The translations under genes were made by a program, and so were the position numbers. A stretch of 57,630 nucleotides of DNA from contig JAFZVZ010000039.1 of the NCBI GenBank assembly GCA_017617545.1, positions 1 through 57,630 of the forward strand, in the 5' to 3' direction. Within the stretch, counting starts at the first letter, position 1. Each line of letters starts with the position of its first letter. The stretch is from Lachnospiraceae bacterium. Lineage in GTDB: Bacteria; Bacillota; Clostridia; Lachnospirales; Lachnospiraceae. A model generated the notes under the pieces. The model searched no databases. It had not been told where the DNA came from and saw nothing but the letters and a program-made list of their open reading frames with translations. Shown here in pieces: positions 16,601 to 24,061 of this stretch.

Positions 16601-19288
16601 CGTGAACTCACTGTCCTCCGTGCCGACCTTTTTATATTCGTAGGTCACCGCACCGTTTCCGGGGTTGCTCCCCCGTGTGAGAGACGGTGTCTTAGCCTCC
16701 TCACCGTATTCCCAGTTTTCAATCTGAACATGCGGATTGATCGTTTCTTTCTGCGTAACATGGACGGTGATCGTCTCCGTACGTCCGATGTGATTGTCGG
16801 AATCCGCGATCGTTACTTTCACCTCAATGTCTCCGGTCCAGTTACCGTTCGGTCCCTGCGACGCGGTATGGAACACCCCGTTACGATCGATGAAGCATCC
16901 GTGCGCGTTCCCGGAAGTGATCTGGAAAGAAACCGTTCCGACGGCACCGCTCACCTTCTGCGTCAGGTCAACGGTGTTATGGCGCATCACGCTCGCTTCG
17001 TTCGTAACCTCTGCAGGGTCCTTGATCTTGGCGATCGTAAAATCACAGGTTGCGCTGCCGTCGCTGTAGTCCGTGGTCTCCGCCACCGTTGCGCGTACCG
17101 TGTAATCGCCCGCATTCTTCGGCACGGTCGTCGTGTACGTGTCGTCGTCCGCGCCCTTCTTCTTGTATTCGTAAGTCACCTGACCGTTGCCGGGATTGCT
17201 GCCGTCCGTAAGCGCCGGCGCATTGGCCGTATCGCCGTAGTTCCATCCGTTGATATTGACGGAAGGAGTGATCGGCGTCTTATCCGTCACGGTAACCCGG
17301 ATATCCACGTAACCGGCCTCGTGGTTCTCATCACCGGTCGCCGTCACGCGGATCGTCACTGTACCCGTGGTATCTCCGGAGATCAGCTTGCCGCCTGCCT
17401 CCATCGTGCAGCCGTTGGCGTCACCGATGATCTCGTAGGATACGGAACCGATCTCGTCGCTCACAAGCGTCGAAAGCTCCAGCTCCTTGCCGCCGCGCAT
17501 CACCTCCGCGGTCTCACTGTCCGCCGTGATGGTGTTGTCGGCTTTCTCGATCGTAAACTCGGTTCCCTCCGAGACAGCCGGCAGATATTCGTCCGTCTCG
17601 TCAACCTTCACGCGAACGACATAGTCCCCCGCCTCAGTCGGCTGTGTCGTCGTGTAGGTGCTGTCATCAGCGCCCTTCTTTTTGTACTCAAATGTCTCAC
17701 TGCCTTTGCCCTCATTGCCGCTGACCGAAGGCGTCGAGGCAGTCTCATCGTATGTCCAGTCGTCGATGCTGACAAGCGGCGTGATCGCCTGCTTTTTCAC
17801 ATTTTCAAACTGCGGAAAATTCTCGCTGTAGGCGCTGTCATTTTCCGTACTACGTTTGTAGAATACTTTTAACAGGCCTGTCTTGGGATCCCGCACAACC
17901 TTGCAGTCTACGTCGATGCTGCTCTGCGCGTAACCCGAGGGAGCCTTGGTCTCCTTCAGCGTAAAATAAACCTCATCCGCCGCGCTGTCCAGATCAAGCT
18001 GCGGGAAAAGCACCTCCGCGCGCTGCTTGTCCGCGTTCCAGGTAAGCGTCTTCGGACCTGCGACTACCGTCGTTCCGTCCGCCTTGTACAGCGTGAACTC
18101 CGTGTTGCCAAGAAGCGCGTCGCGCTCGCTCGCGGAGAGGCTGCTCAGATCCTTGCCCTCGTACGTCTTGATGACGCAGAGGTCCGCCGCATCCACCGGC
18201 AGCGGATCCGGGAGATTGTGAATACCCTTGATCTTGTGCGACTCACCGTCGACGGTAGCGTTGTTCACCACTATGACACCGTTGATCGCCTTGGCCGTAA
18301 GGTCCGCGTACGGCGCGATCACCGTTCCGACAAATGCCTCCTTCAGCGTGATGGTACCGCGATAATTCCCGTCCTCCTCGGAGGAATCATAGAAATTCAG
18401 GTAGATACGGTTGCTGTCCGTGTTGTAGATCTCCTCGCCGAGGTTCACCTTCGAGCCGCCGATATAGAGATCGTTGTGCTTCAGCGTGAAAGACGATCTC
18501 CCGCTCATATCAATATTGATCAGCAGACCCGCGTCCGAATCCTGCTTAAAAGAAACCGGCAGGTCCGTATTCTCCAGGCTGTCGAGATCGGACGCCTTCA
18601 CATTGAGCACGGCAAGCCCGCTTGTATTATCCACATTGACATAACTGTCGTTCAATTCGAACTTCGTTTCCAAGCTGCCTGCCGCAGCCATCGCGGCAAG
18701 CTGTCCGCTGTAGTAGCCGACATTTTTCTGCAGATTCGCGAGATCGATATACTTCGACGTCGCCGTGTCCTGCTCGACTTCGTTGCTGCCGCTTAAGATA
18801 TGACCGTCGACGGTCGTCTTCCACTTGTGGTCATGGTAGAAGGACCCGATGTGATGGCTCTCGCCGATATACAGCTTTTCACGGTCCGTGCCGAACACGA
18901 TCTTGTAGAGCTGCTGCTCCGACGGAGTAACCACATCCATGTTGGAAAACTTCCGGACATAGTTCGGCATGGACACGCCGGTCGTATTGAATTTGTCTCT
19001 GACGGAAAATTCGTTGATGAACCGGTCCGTGGGCAGATCCTCAAGGCCGTACAGCTCGTTCACCAGAATATTGATGTGCTGGTGACCCTTGACCTTCAGC
19101 TGCCCGAAACTGATCAGGCCGTACGAATTCAGGATATCCGTCACATCCTCAACCTCGGAATCCACGGCATAAGACACATCCCCCGCTGCCTTAGCCAGAA
19201 AGTCCGGGCACTCAAACTGAGGGAGCGTAAACACAGCCATGGTAATCGCCAGGACTATGCTCAGCACCCGCTTTGCAATTTTGTGCAT
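13634..19288 (-). CDS. Giant repeat-rich sortase-anchored surface adhesin
   Basis: The 1,884-residue product starts MHKIAKRVLSIVLAITMAVF, a signal peptide ending near residue 34. I used the ATG at 19288 because GAGG lies 6 bases upstream. Residues about 50-365 resemble a choice-of-anchor-A domain, and about 370-480 a SpaA/Cna-B-like domain (LLGNTEFTLYKADGTTV). Then come several roughly 170-residue repeats (WTYGENANNPALTEGSNPGN..., YEYKKKGADD..., AGDYVVRAKV...) and an MBG-type domain near 1150-1220. A Pro/Glu/Lys repeat tether, a Thr-rich stretch, a TPKTGD sorting signal, a membrane span and an RRQQEE tail complete it. TPKTGD differs from classic LPxTG. Probable role: cell-wall adhesin or stalk; the ligand is unknown. 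Confidence 0.9.
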   Translation of the reverse strand: MHKIAKRVLSIVLAITMAVFTLPQFECPDFLAKAAGDVSYAVDSEVEDVTDILNSYGLISFGQLKVKGHQHINILVNELYGLEDLPTDRFINEFSVRDKFNTTGVSMPNYVRKFSNMDVVTPSEQQLYKIVFGTDREKLYIGESHHIGSFYHDHKWKTTVDGHILSGSNEVEQDTATSKYIDLANLQKNVGYYSGQLAAMAAAGSLETKFELNDSYVNVDNTSGLAVLNVKASDLDSLENTDLPVSFKQDSDAGLLINIDMSGRSSFTLKHNDLYIGGSKVNLGEEIYNTDSNRIYLNFYDSSEEDGNYRGTITLKEAFVGTVIAPYADLTAKAINGVIVVNNATVDGESHKIKGIHNLPDPLPVDAADLCVIKTYEGKDLSSLSASERDALLGNTEFTLYKADGTTVVAGPKTLTWNADKQRAEVLFPQLDLDSAADEVYFTLKETKAPSGYAQSSIDVDCKVVRDPKTGLLKVFYKRSTENDSAYSENFPQFENVKKQAITPLVSIDDWTYDETASTPSVSGNEGKGSETFEYKKKGADDSTYTTTQPTEAGDYVVRVKVDETDEYLPAVSEGTEFTIEKADNTITADSETAEVMRGGKELELSTLVSDEIGSVSYEIIGDANGCTMEAGGKLISGDTTGTVTIRVTATGDENHEAGYVDIRVTVTDKTPITPSVNINGWNYGDTANAPALTDGSNPGNGQVTYEYKKKGADDDTYTTTVPKNAGDYTVRATVAETTDYSDGSATCDFTIAKIKDPAEVTNEASVMRHNTVDLTQKVSGAVGTVSFQITSGNAHGCFIDRNGVFHTASQGPNGNWTGDIEVKVTIADSDNHIGRTETITVHVTQKETINPHVQIENWEYGEEAKTPSLTRGSNPGNGAVTYEYKKVGTEDSEFTETVPEDAGRYIVRATIAETRRYSGGQASAEFEITKAKDPAVISTQGKDTEVTVNTLPADNHTIDLTDFVKDAKGDVTYEIVSNGTEASDAQITDGKLVPGSKTGDVKVKVKVADSDNHTGKEETITIKVVPKEPVTPGVTMEGWTYGENANNPALTEGSNPGNGQVTYEYKKKGADDKTYTTTKPSDAGDYVVRAKVAETSEYAAGVSEGTEFTIARAEVTVTVANAEKFYGDADPTFSAEVKGLKNGDTIEYVLNRVGGESVGTYAIIPNGPEIQGNYEVDFVSGALTIKPVANELVTEDAEESVMRDGKTIDLSGYADGANGTVTYEIVDDDLDCTVDEDGKFTSGNTTGEVTVKVKAEGDNNHDAGERTITVKITDKGSVKVDISETTTDYDGTEKSAVITVTDDAGKSVVLTDGDLIVEYKKTTENDDAYTTTAPTEAGEYDVRVTVKETENHNGKTVVADDALIINKVTDPAVVTADGGAVKTNENPGDDNSIDLDELVNGAEGDVHFSIDESETTATGTTIDENNNLIPGSEPGVVKVKVIIDESENHQGKETVITITVTEKDVEDLTVSTEDGTYGDKEPVEPSFTEPEGTNKTTITYSGTTEGGEEYGPSTEPPTEAGNYVVTVTCETTDTIYTGNSEFTIEKATPELGTVTVADLHETTDVADVEFSRTDTTVPGTFTLKETALSTGTNTYHYTFTPDDTANYKTVTGTVTITVTAHEWGEWYVVEEPTTEKEGLKRHDCELCDAYETEPISKLEPEEPKPEDPKPEEPKPEDPKPEDLKPEDPKPEDPKPEDPKPEEPKQEEPKQEEPKQEEPKQETPKQEEPKQETPAQETPAGTGTTETPAGTGTTETPAGNGTATGTGEGGTVSGQTGTASDTSNSSQPAPATDTSKQTNTTTDTPKSNDTKPADDTSKKTDATENKDTSKSTDTPTGTGETDAKTPKTGDAGLLVWWFALLGAATVVLMVRRQQEEIAARKADE
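14085..14325 (-). repeat. PKPE/PKQE tether-coding tandem repeat
   Basis: About 17 imperfect 12-15 bp units encode alternating PKPEDPKPEEPK and PKQEEPKQE. Such Pro-rich tracts usually span the cell wall. Slippage or recombination here could change tether length. Confidence 0.85.
15950..17790 (-). repeat. Adhesin module repeats with near-identical DNA segments
   Basis: Four modules share the order xWxYGxxAxxPxL, GSNPGNGxVTYEYKK, AGDYxVRAxVAET, then a TITV-type tail. The DNA is very similar locally: about 55 bases near 16078 and 17149 differ at only a few positions, and a related segment occurs near 17665. This suggests recent duplication or gene conversion. Confidence 0.85.
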
Positions 19289-19468
19289 ATAACACCTCAC
19301 TGTTTAATTGTAATATATTAACCCCCCGTTACGCGGCTACATCGCCGCCACACAGCGAGTGAAGTTCGTATTATTCGGAAAACGAACCGCCGAACCGTAA
19401 CTATCGGTCAGCTCGATAATGAGTTCTCGCCTGCTTACGTGAAAATGTCACTTAACCGCAAGCACCGA
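19289..19468 (-). promoter_or_regulatory. Structured 5' leader of the adhesin gene
   Basis: About 170-180 bases separate the predicted start site from the ATG. Several hairpins can form: GCTTGC/GTAAGC enclosing GTGA/TCAC (about 19430-19462), ACCG/CGGT (about 19396-19409), GTTCGT/ACGAAC (about 19363-19386) and GCGGC/GCCGC (about 19334-19349). I compared it mentally with c-di-GMP, SAM, ydaO and other riboswitch cores and found no match. Possible roles are a new regulatory RNA or mRNA protection. Confidence 0.4.
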
Positions 19469-19474
19469 GCAGTT

Positions 19475-19503
19475 ATTATATCACAAAACAGTAAAAATGT
19501 AAC
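19475..19503 (-). promoter_or_regulatory. Promoter of the adhesin gene
   Basis: GTTACA (19503-19498) and TATAAT (19480-19475) are 17 bases apart, within a very AT-rich stretch that may act as an UP element. Confidence 0.75.
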
Positions 19504-19566
19504 AATAAATTTCATTTTTCGTACAAAAAACATATTATTTATATTTTTTTAAGAATTCACAGGCAC

Positions 19567-19598
19567 AAAAAGGCCGCTCCGTCGAAACGAAGCGGCCT
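19567..19598 (-). terminator. Terminator after the response regulator gene
   Basis: AGGCCGCT (19571-19578) pairs with AGCGGCCT (19591-19598), with extra inner pairs, and is followed by TTTTTGTG on the minus strand. It closes the ABC-LiaF-TCS operon. Confidence 0.9.
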
Positions 19599-19680
19599 CA
19601 AACGGTTCATATATGATTATTTTCATGCAGGCTTCAACGCCGTTGCCCTTATATGCCGTCACCCCGGCCCTTCTGCGCCG

Positions 19681-20298
19681 TCACCCCTTCAGCGCCACGA
19701 CGAGCTTCACGCGGTCGTGAATTCCGGTCTTGTCGTAGATGGCGGAGATGTAGTTCTTCACCGTGCCCTCGGAGATGTAGAGACGGTCGGCGATCTGGCG
19801 GTTCGTAAGGCCCTCGACCAGCAGCGCCGCAATCTCCTGCTCGCGCTCAGTGAGCTCCTCGTACGCCGGCTGCTGCGGCGCGCTGCGTCCGACAAGCGAG
19901 GTCAGCCGCTGCAATACCTTCGGGTCCAGCACGCTCACGCCGCCCATGATCTGGCGGATCGCGCCGAGGATCGCGTCCTTGCCGCTGTCCTTGAGAAGAT
20001 ACCCGTCCGCGCCTCCGCTGATCGCGTCGGTGATGTTCGCGTCGTCGTAAAATGTCGTCAGCACCAGGATCCGGATCTGCGGGTACTGCTTCTTCATGTG
20101 CCCGATCAGCTCGATCCCGCCCATGCCCTTCATGTTGAGGTCCACAAGCGCGATGTCGCAGAGCCTCTGCTCAAGCACGGCAAGTGCTTCCGTGCCGTCA
20201 TGCGCCTTGCCGACGACCTCCATGTCATTGAGCGACAGGATGACCTCCAGACTGTCCAGAAGCATCGTTTCATCATCTACCAACAGGACTCGATACAT
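19681..20298 (-). CDS. NarL/LuxR-family response regulator
   Basis: The 205-residue protein has a receiver domain with acidic residues DDE (8-10) and phosphoacceptor Asp53 (ALVDLNMKGMG). The conserved Thr lies in ILVLTTFYDD and the Lys in YLLKDSG. A C-terminal LuxR-type helix-turn-helix follows (ELTEREQEIAALLVEGLTNRQIADRLYISEGTVKNYISAIYDKTG). It follows the kinase gene by 55 bases and is the last gene of the operon. It should be phosphorylated by that kinase and probably binds the palindromes upstream of the ABC genes, although that link is inferred. The layout resembles LiaR, VraR and DesR. Confidence 0.92.
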   Translation of the reverse strand: MYRVLLVDDETMLLDSLEVILSLNDMEVVGKAHDGTEALAVLEQRLCDIALVDLNMKGMGGIELIGHMKKQYPQIRILVLTTFYDDANITDAISGGADGYLLKDSGKDAILGAIRQIMGGVSVLDPKVLQRLTSLVGRSAPQQPAYEELTEREQEIAALLVEGLTNRQIADRLYISEGTVKNYISAIYDKTGIHDRVKLVVALKG

Positions 20299-20353
20299 TG
20301 ATTATCTCCTTACGAAAATGCTTTATAAATCAAGACATTACGATACACACACA

Positions 20354-21538
20354 TTACACGGCAGCCGTGCCGCCCAGCGGCAGCTCCACCTCCGTGCGGA
20401 ACCCGCCGTCGTTGGCGAACGAAGCCGTGCCGCCGCACCTCTCCGCGTAGGAGAGGATTTTCCGAAGGCCGAAGCCCTCCTTGATCCGCTCGCTGCGGAC
20501 TGTCTCATCGAAATCGCCGTGCCCGTCGTCCTTCACGCACAATCGCACATGCGCCGAATCCGCCGCCAGAAACACGGTGTAGTGTTTCGCGTCACCATGC
20601 TTCGCGCCGTTTGTGAGCGCCTCCTGCAGCATGCCGGTCAAAAACTCGACATGCTCGCGCGGAACCGCGATATCCTCCGCGTAATAATCCGTGACGATGT
20701 CGACGGTGCGCTCGGTGTCCATCGTAAAATCCTCCGCCGCGTTCCGCAGGTACCTCGCCAGATCGGCGATCGGCAGCTCCCCGCTCTCCTCGTCCAGCGC
20801 GCGCACAGCGCTCCGGATGGAATCGAGGCTTCCGCGGATGCGCTCATTCGCGTCGTTCATACGCTTGCGCGCTTCCTCCGGTTTTGTCTCATAGAGCATG
20901 TCCGCGGCGTCGAGCGTCATGATCGCCGCCGTGATCGAATGGCCGACACTGTTGTGGATGTTGCGGCTGATATTTTCCCGCTCGAGAAGTCTCGCGTTGC
21001 GGTCGATCGCGTAGTTCTGCCGGGACAGCTCGCGGTTGATGCGCCGCTCGTTCATCTCGCTCACGCTCGCCTTCAGCAGGCGATCCTGCGCCGCCGTCTC
21101 ACGTTTCTTCACGGCAGCCGCATATTCTTTCAGGGCGAGGATCAGCCACACGATCGAGCAGATTACCGCCGCGTACATGATGATCTCCGCCGCTGTCCGG
21201 GATCCGAACTCGCTGTAGTTCCGGATGACCGCATACACCGCGTACATGACAGAAGCAACCGGTGCCGAAGATACGATCACAATCCTGTCTATACATGCGA
21301 ACGCAAGGAAGCCCCACCAGCCTCCGCTCACGATCGCCATCGCGAGGATCAGCACGATCTCAAGTCCACGCAGCACTTTGCCCTGCGTTCCACGCACATC
21401 CTCGCACAGCCCAAGAGCCGTCAGAACGATCAGTAACGCACCCGTGAGCGCGATCACCGCGAACGGGTGATCCGAGCGCACGATGCCAGTGATCCCGACC
21501 GCAATGGCAACCGCCAGATTGATCAACGTGATGAGCAT
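20354..21538 (-). CDS. Intramembrane-sensing histidine kinase (HisKA_3 type)
   Basis: The 394-residue product has about five to six membrane spans in residues 1-140 with very short extracytoplasmic loops. A coiled-coil-like linker follows, then the HisKA_3 phosphoacceptor His195 (SRNIHNSVGHSITAA) and a HATPase domain with N-box QEALTNGAKHGDA and G-box CVKDDGHG...GFGLRKI. Kinases of this design sense events in the membrane itself. It is flanked by a LiaF-like gene and the LuxR-type regulator, giving a LiaFSR-like set. RBS GGAGCTCC precedes the ATG. Confidence 0.9.
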   Translation of the reverse strand: MLITLINLAVAIAVGITGIVRSDHPFAVIALTGALLIVLTALGLCEDVRGTQGKVLRGLEIVLILAMAIVSGGWWGFLAFACIDRIVIVSSAPVASVMYAVYAVIRNYSEFGSRTAAEIIMYAAVICSIVWLILALKEYAAAVKKRETAAQDRLLKASVSEMNERRINRELSRQNYAIDRNARLLERENISRNIHNSVGHSITAAIMTLDAADMLYETKPEEARKRMNDANERIRGSLDSIRSAVRALDEESGELPIADLARYLRNAAEDFTMDTERTVDIVTDYYAEDIAVPREHVEFLTGMLQEALTNGAKHGDAKHYTVFLAADSAHVRLCVKDDGHGDFDETVRSERIKEGFGLRKILSYAERCGGTASFANDGGFRTEVELPLGGTAAV

Positions 21539-21604
21539 GTCGGAGCTCCTTTCCTATCCTTACTCAGTCCAATCCTCCGGAAGAATCCCCGGAATACGTT
21601 CGAG

Positions 21605-21633
21605 CCCCTATGCAAGAAATCCTTACATAGGGG
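21605..21633 (-). other. Intercistronic hairpin between the liaF-like and kinase genes
   Basis: A 12-bp stem (CCCCTATGTAAG pairing with CTTGCATAGGGG, one G-U) with a 5-base loop sits in the 119-base gap. There is no T-run, so it is more likely an mRNA processing or stability element than a terminator. Confidence 0.55.
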
Positions 21634-21657
21634 TCTCCGAATTATCCTGTTTCTGTT

Positions 21658-22164
21658 TTATTCGCAGGTGAACTCTCCGCCGCCGAGCCGACGGATATTC
21701 AGTGTTCCGAGGCAGACCTTCCCGGTGACGCGCACAACCGGCACATCATCGCGCTCATTGGCCTCGGAGAGTTCCTCGCATAGCGTTCCCCTGCACGGCA
21801 GTTCAAGATCGCAGACGACCTTCACGCCCTCAGGCACCCACAGGGTGATGCGTCCCAGGCATGCGTACACATCCACGTTCACATCGTGGTCCGGCACCTC
21901 AGGCATCTCCGCCTTGATCGCGCCGCATGCGGTGGAGAGATACGCATTGTTCGTGTCCTTGCCAACGGTGCAGCGGTTGCGCCAGAACATAGCGATGTAC
22001 ACCATGTTGTTCTGACCGTCCGTCTTGGATTTCAATTTGCGGGAAACACGCTTCCACATGATGGTCGTAACCGTCGCCGAGAACGCGCCGAGCGCAACCA
22101 TCGCTCCGAATACCGCAATCGCGATCTTCTTGATCTTCTTCCACTGTTCCTTGCTGAATATCAT
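21658..22164 (-). CDS. LiaF-like membrane protein
   Basis: The 168-residue protein has one N-terminal membrane span (about residues 12-34), a short basic stretch, then a beta-rich domain. The VDVYACLGRITLWVPEGVKVVCDLELP...GTLNIRRLGGGEF region resembles the C-terminal toast-rack domain of LiaF/YvqF proteins. In LiaFSR systems that protein holds the kinase inactive until the envelope is damaged. The gene lies directly upstream of the kinase-regulator pair and has its own promoter and operator-like palindrome. The match is by pattern; family LiaF proteins are often longer with more spans. Confidence 0.6.
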   Translation of the reverse strand: MIFSKEQWKKIKKIAIAVFGAMVALGAFSATVTTIMWKRVSRKLKSKTDGQNNMVYIAMFWRNRCTVGKDTNNAYLSTACGAIKAEMPEVPDHDVNVDVYACLGRITLWVPEGVKVVCDLELPCRGTLCEELSEANERDDVPVVRVTGKVCLGTLNIRRLGGGEFTCE

Positions 22165-22183
22165 GGTAATGATCCCCCTTTCC

Positions 22184-22198
22184 TACCGTTGAACGGTA
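22184..22198. promoter_or_regulatory. Perfect palindrome at the liaF-like gene start site
   Basis: TACCGTT-G-AACGGTA is a perfect 7-1-7 palindrome starting where transcription from the promoter at 22206-22234 should begin. This is a typical repressor operator position. The same bases could fold as an RNA hairpin just ahead of the ribosome site. Confidence 0.55.
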
Positions 22199-22205
22199 TA
22201 GGATC

Positions 22206-22234
22206 ATTTTACCAAATCCGAGAGGGTTATTCAA
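22206..22234 (-). promoter_or_regulatory. Internal promoter for the liaF-like-kinase-regulator genes
   Basis: TTGAAT (22234-22229) and TAAAAT (22211-22206, preceded by TGG) are 17 bases apart. It would allow the sensor genes to be expressed apart from the transporter genes. Confidence 0.7.
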
Positions 22235-22250
22235 GGGCATCTGTTGCGGA

Positions 22251-23348
22251 TCAGAACTCCGTCACGTCCGCCTTGCACATCGCGCGGCCGCGCAGCAGGA
22301 TCGTCGGGACCAGCACGCAGATGTTCGAGACGATCAGGCCGACAACGCCGATCTCAGACCAGTACGGAAGGAACCGACCGCCCGGCTTGTAGTACAGCTC
22401 GTTCATCATGAACGTGAGCAGCTCGACGAACCCGAGGCCAACCACGACGGAGACTATATCCGTGATCGCGATCTCCGCGGCGACTTTGCGGCGCACATCG
22501 CGCTTCGTACGGCCGATGGCGCGGTAGATGCCAAACTCGTACGTTCGCTTGTTGTAATGTCCGGAGATGACCGAGTTCACGGAGACCGCCAGCACAAGGG
22601 ACAACAGTATAAGCGCCAGATAAAAGATCAGATTGATCGGTTCAAACTGAGCGTTGAGATCATCACGCCAGGATTTCTGGATCTTGCACTGTGTGCCTTC
22701 ACAGAGGGTCTTCACACGCTCCATCAACTCCGAATACGAAAGCGTCTCACTCAGCACATGCGCCCTCGTGAGTTTGTCTTTCGGGTACTCTTCCACATAA
22801 AACACCGCATAGGTATCCTCATCGATCAGCGCATCGAGCGTGTACGTTCCCATGAGTCCCATGCTTTCGTCCACGATGTCTCCAAGTTTCAGACCCTTGT
22901 TGTTCGCCATCGCCTTGCTGATCGCAAGACTGCCGTTTTTGAGGTTACTGAAGTCGCCGTGGTATCCGACGATCCGAAACGCCTCCCGCATATCCTCTGC
23001 CGTGTTGAAGCGAGCCGCGTACCCTCCCATCGTAAACCCCATCGTGCAGGTCCAGTCCATACTCGGCTCCGCATACCCGGAGTGCAGCATGACCGTGAGA
23101 TCAGGGTCGTTTGACAGCTTATCGACGAGCGCAAAATAATCCCTGAACTCCTCATCCTGATCGTTCACGGAGGCTTCCACCTCGATCGCTCGCTCGGTGA
23201 AGTCGATGATCCCCTCCCAGTAATAGTAGTTACTCCGGATGTAGTTGCCGCCGAGCAGCAGAAGCGTCGTCAGGAAGAACATGACGGCGATCAGCAGGGA
23301 GCGGCCTTTATTTTCCTTCACATAATACAAAGCGGAATACGGTTTCAT
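22251..23348 (-). CDS. FtsX-like ABC transporter permease (second)
   Basis: The 365-residue protein has one N-terminal span (about 15-35), a large extracytoplasmic domain (about 40-225) and three spans in a C-terminal FtsX-like module (about 235-255, 290-310 and 330-350). The conserved RTYEFGIYRAIGRTKRDVRRKVAAE segment at the membrane edge is typical of MacB/FtsX permeases. It overlaps the ATPase gene by four bases (ATGA). Together with the other permease at 24062-25213 it probably forms a heterodimeric channel-free exporter or mechanotransmitter. Confidence 0.85.
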   Translation of the reverse strand: MKPYSALYYVKENKGRSLLIAVMFFLTTLLLLGGNYIRSNYYYWEGIIDFTERAIEVEASVNDQDEEFRDYFALVDKLSNDPDLTVMLHSGYAEPSMDWTCTMGFTMGGYAARFNTAEDMREAFRIVGYHGDFSNLKNGSLAISKAMANNKGLKLGDIVDESMGLMGTYTLDALIDEDTYAVFYVEEYPKDKLTRAHVLSETLSYSELMERVKTLCEGTQCKIQKSWRDDLNAQFEPINLIFYLALILLSLVLAVSVNSVISGHYNKRTYEFGIYRAIGRTKRDVRRKVAAEIAITDIVSVVVGLGFVELLTFMMNELYYKPGGRFLPYWSEIGVVGLIVSNICVLVPTILLRGRAMCKADVTEF

Positions 23349-24016
23349 AACGTCCCTCCGTCACGGCTGATCTCGCCGTCCCACATCTCGATGATGCGGT
23401 CCGCGTCGCCCAGGATGCTCCGGTCGTGCGTGACGACGAGCACCAGACGGTCGGCGGAATACTCCTTCAGTATCCGCATCACGTTAAATGCATTCTCGTG
23501 GTCCAGAGACGCGGTCGGTTCGTCGGCAAATAATACCTTCGGATCGTTGATCATCGCCCGCGCGATCGACGCGCGCTGGCACTGGCCGCCGGAGAGCTTT
23601 GTCGGACGTTTGCCGATCTCGCGCTCTCCGAGCCCGAGCGCATCCAGAAACTTCTTCGCCTTCTCCTGCGTTGCCGCGTCATTGTTCACAGCCGCAACCA
23701 TCACGTTGTCGAGCGCGCTCATGTACGGCACGAGGTAGTGCTTCTGGAACACAAAGCCGAACTCGCGTCGGCGAAGCTGCTCGCGCTCCGCGTCCGTGAT
23801 CGTCGTGAGTTCCGTGTCGTTGTAGCACACGCTGCCGTCCGTCGGCTTCTTGAGTGTCGAGAGGCAGTACATCAATGTGCTCTTGCCGCTGCCGGAGGGT
23901 CCGATGATGCCGATGAGGCCCTTGTCCGGAAGTGAGAGGTCGAGGCCCTTGAGTGCGTACATCTTCTCGTCCGTGTCCATATCATAGATCATGCTCAGAT
24001 TTTTCGTAGTAAACAT
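23345..24016 (-). CDS. MacB/LolD-type ABC ATPase
   Basis: The 223-residue protein has Walker A GPSGSGKST (about 39-47), Q-loop GFVFQKHYLVPYMS, signature LSGGQCQRASIARA and Walker B VLFADEPTASLD, then the H-loop VVTHD. The LVPYMSALDNV region and SGGQ match the LolD/MacB/BceA group of ATPases that work with FtsX-type permeases. It lies between two permease genes, overlapping the downstream one. It probably powers export of an amphipathic molecule or transmits a flux signal to the kinase. Confidence 0.93.
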   Translation of the reverse strand: MFTTKNLSMIYDMDTDEKMYALKGLDLSLPDKGLIGIIGPSGSGKSTLMYCLSTLKKPTDGSVCYNDTELTTITDAEREQLRRREFGFVFQKHYLVPYMSALDNVMVAAVNNDAATQEKAKKFLDALGLGEREIGKRPTKLSGGQCQRASIARAMINDPKVLFADEPTASLDHENAFNVMRILKEYSADRLVLVVTHDRSILGDADRIIEMWDGEISRDGGTL

Positions 24017-24061
24017 TGTCGTCGCTCCTTGTATTCTACATTAGTAGTATGGCTTGCATTA

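Noticed and set aside
15503-17872. Long open frame on the plus strand opposite the adhesin gene
   Set aside because: It is the complement of repetitive, Thr/Val/Glu-rich coding sequence. It gives an Arg/His/Leu-rich product with no recognised domain and no ribosome site. Several other long plus-strand frames (for example 1698-2780, 28848-30545 and 33021-35474) are rejected for the same reason.
19289-19468. Possible c-di-GMP or other known riboswitch in the adhesin leader
   Set aside because: I could not find the conserved core of any class I know; kept only as an unassigned structured leader.
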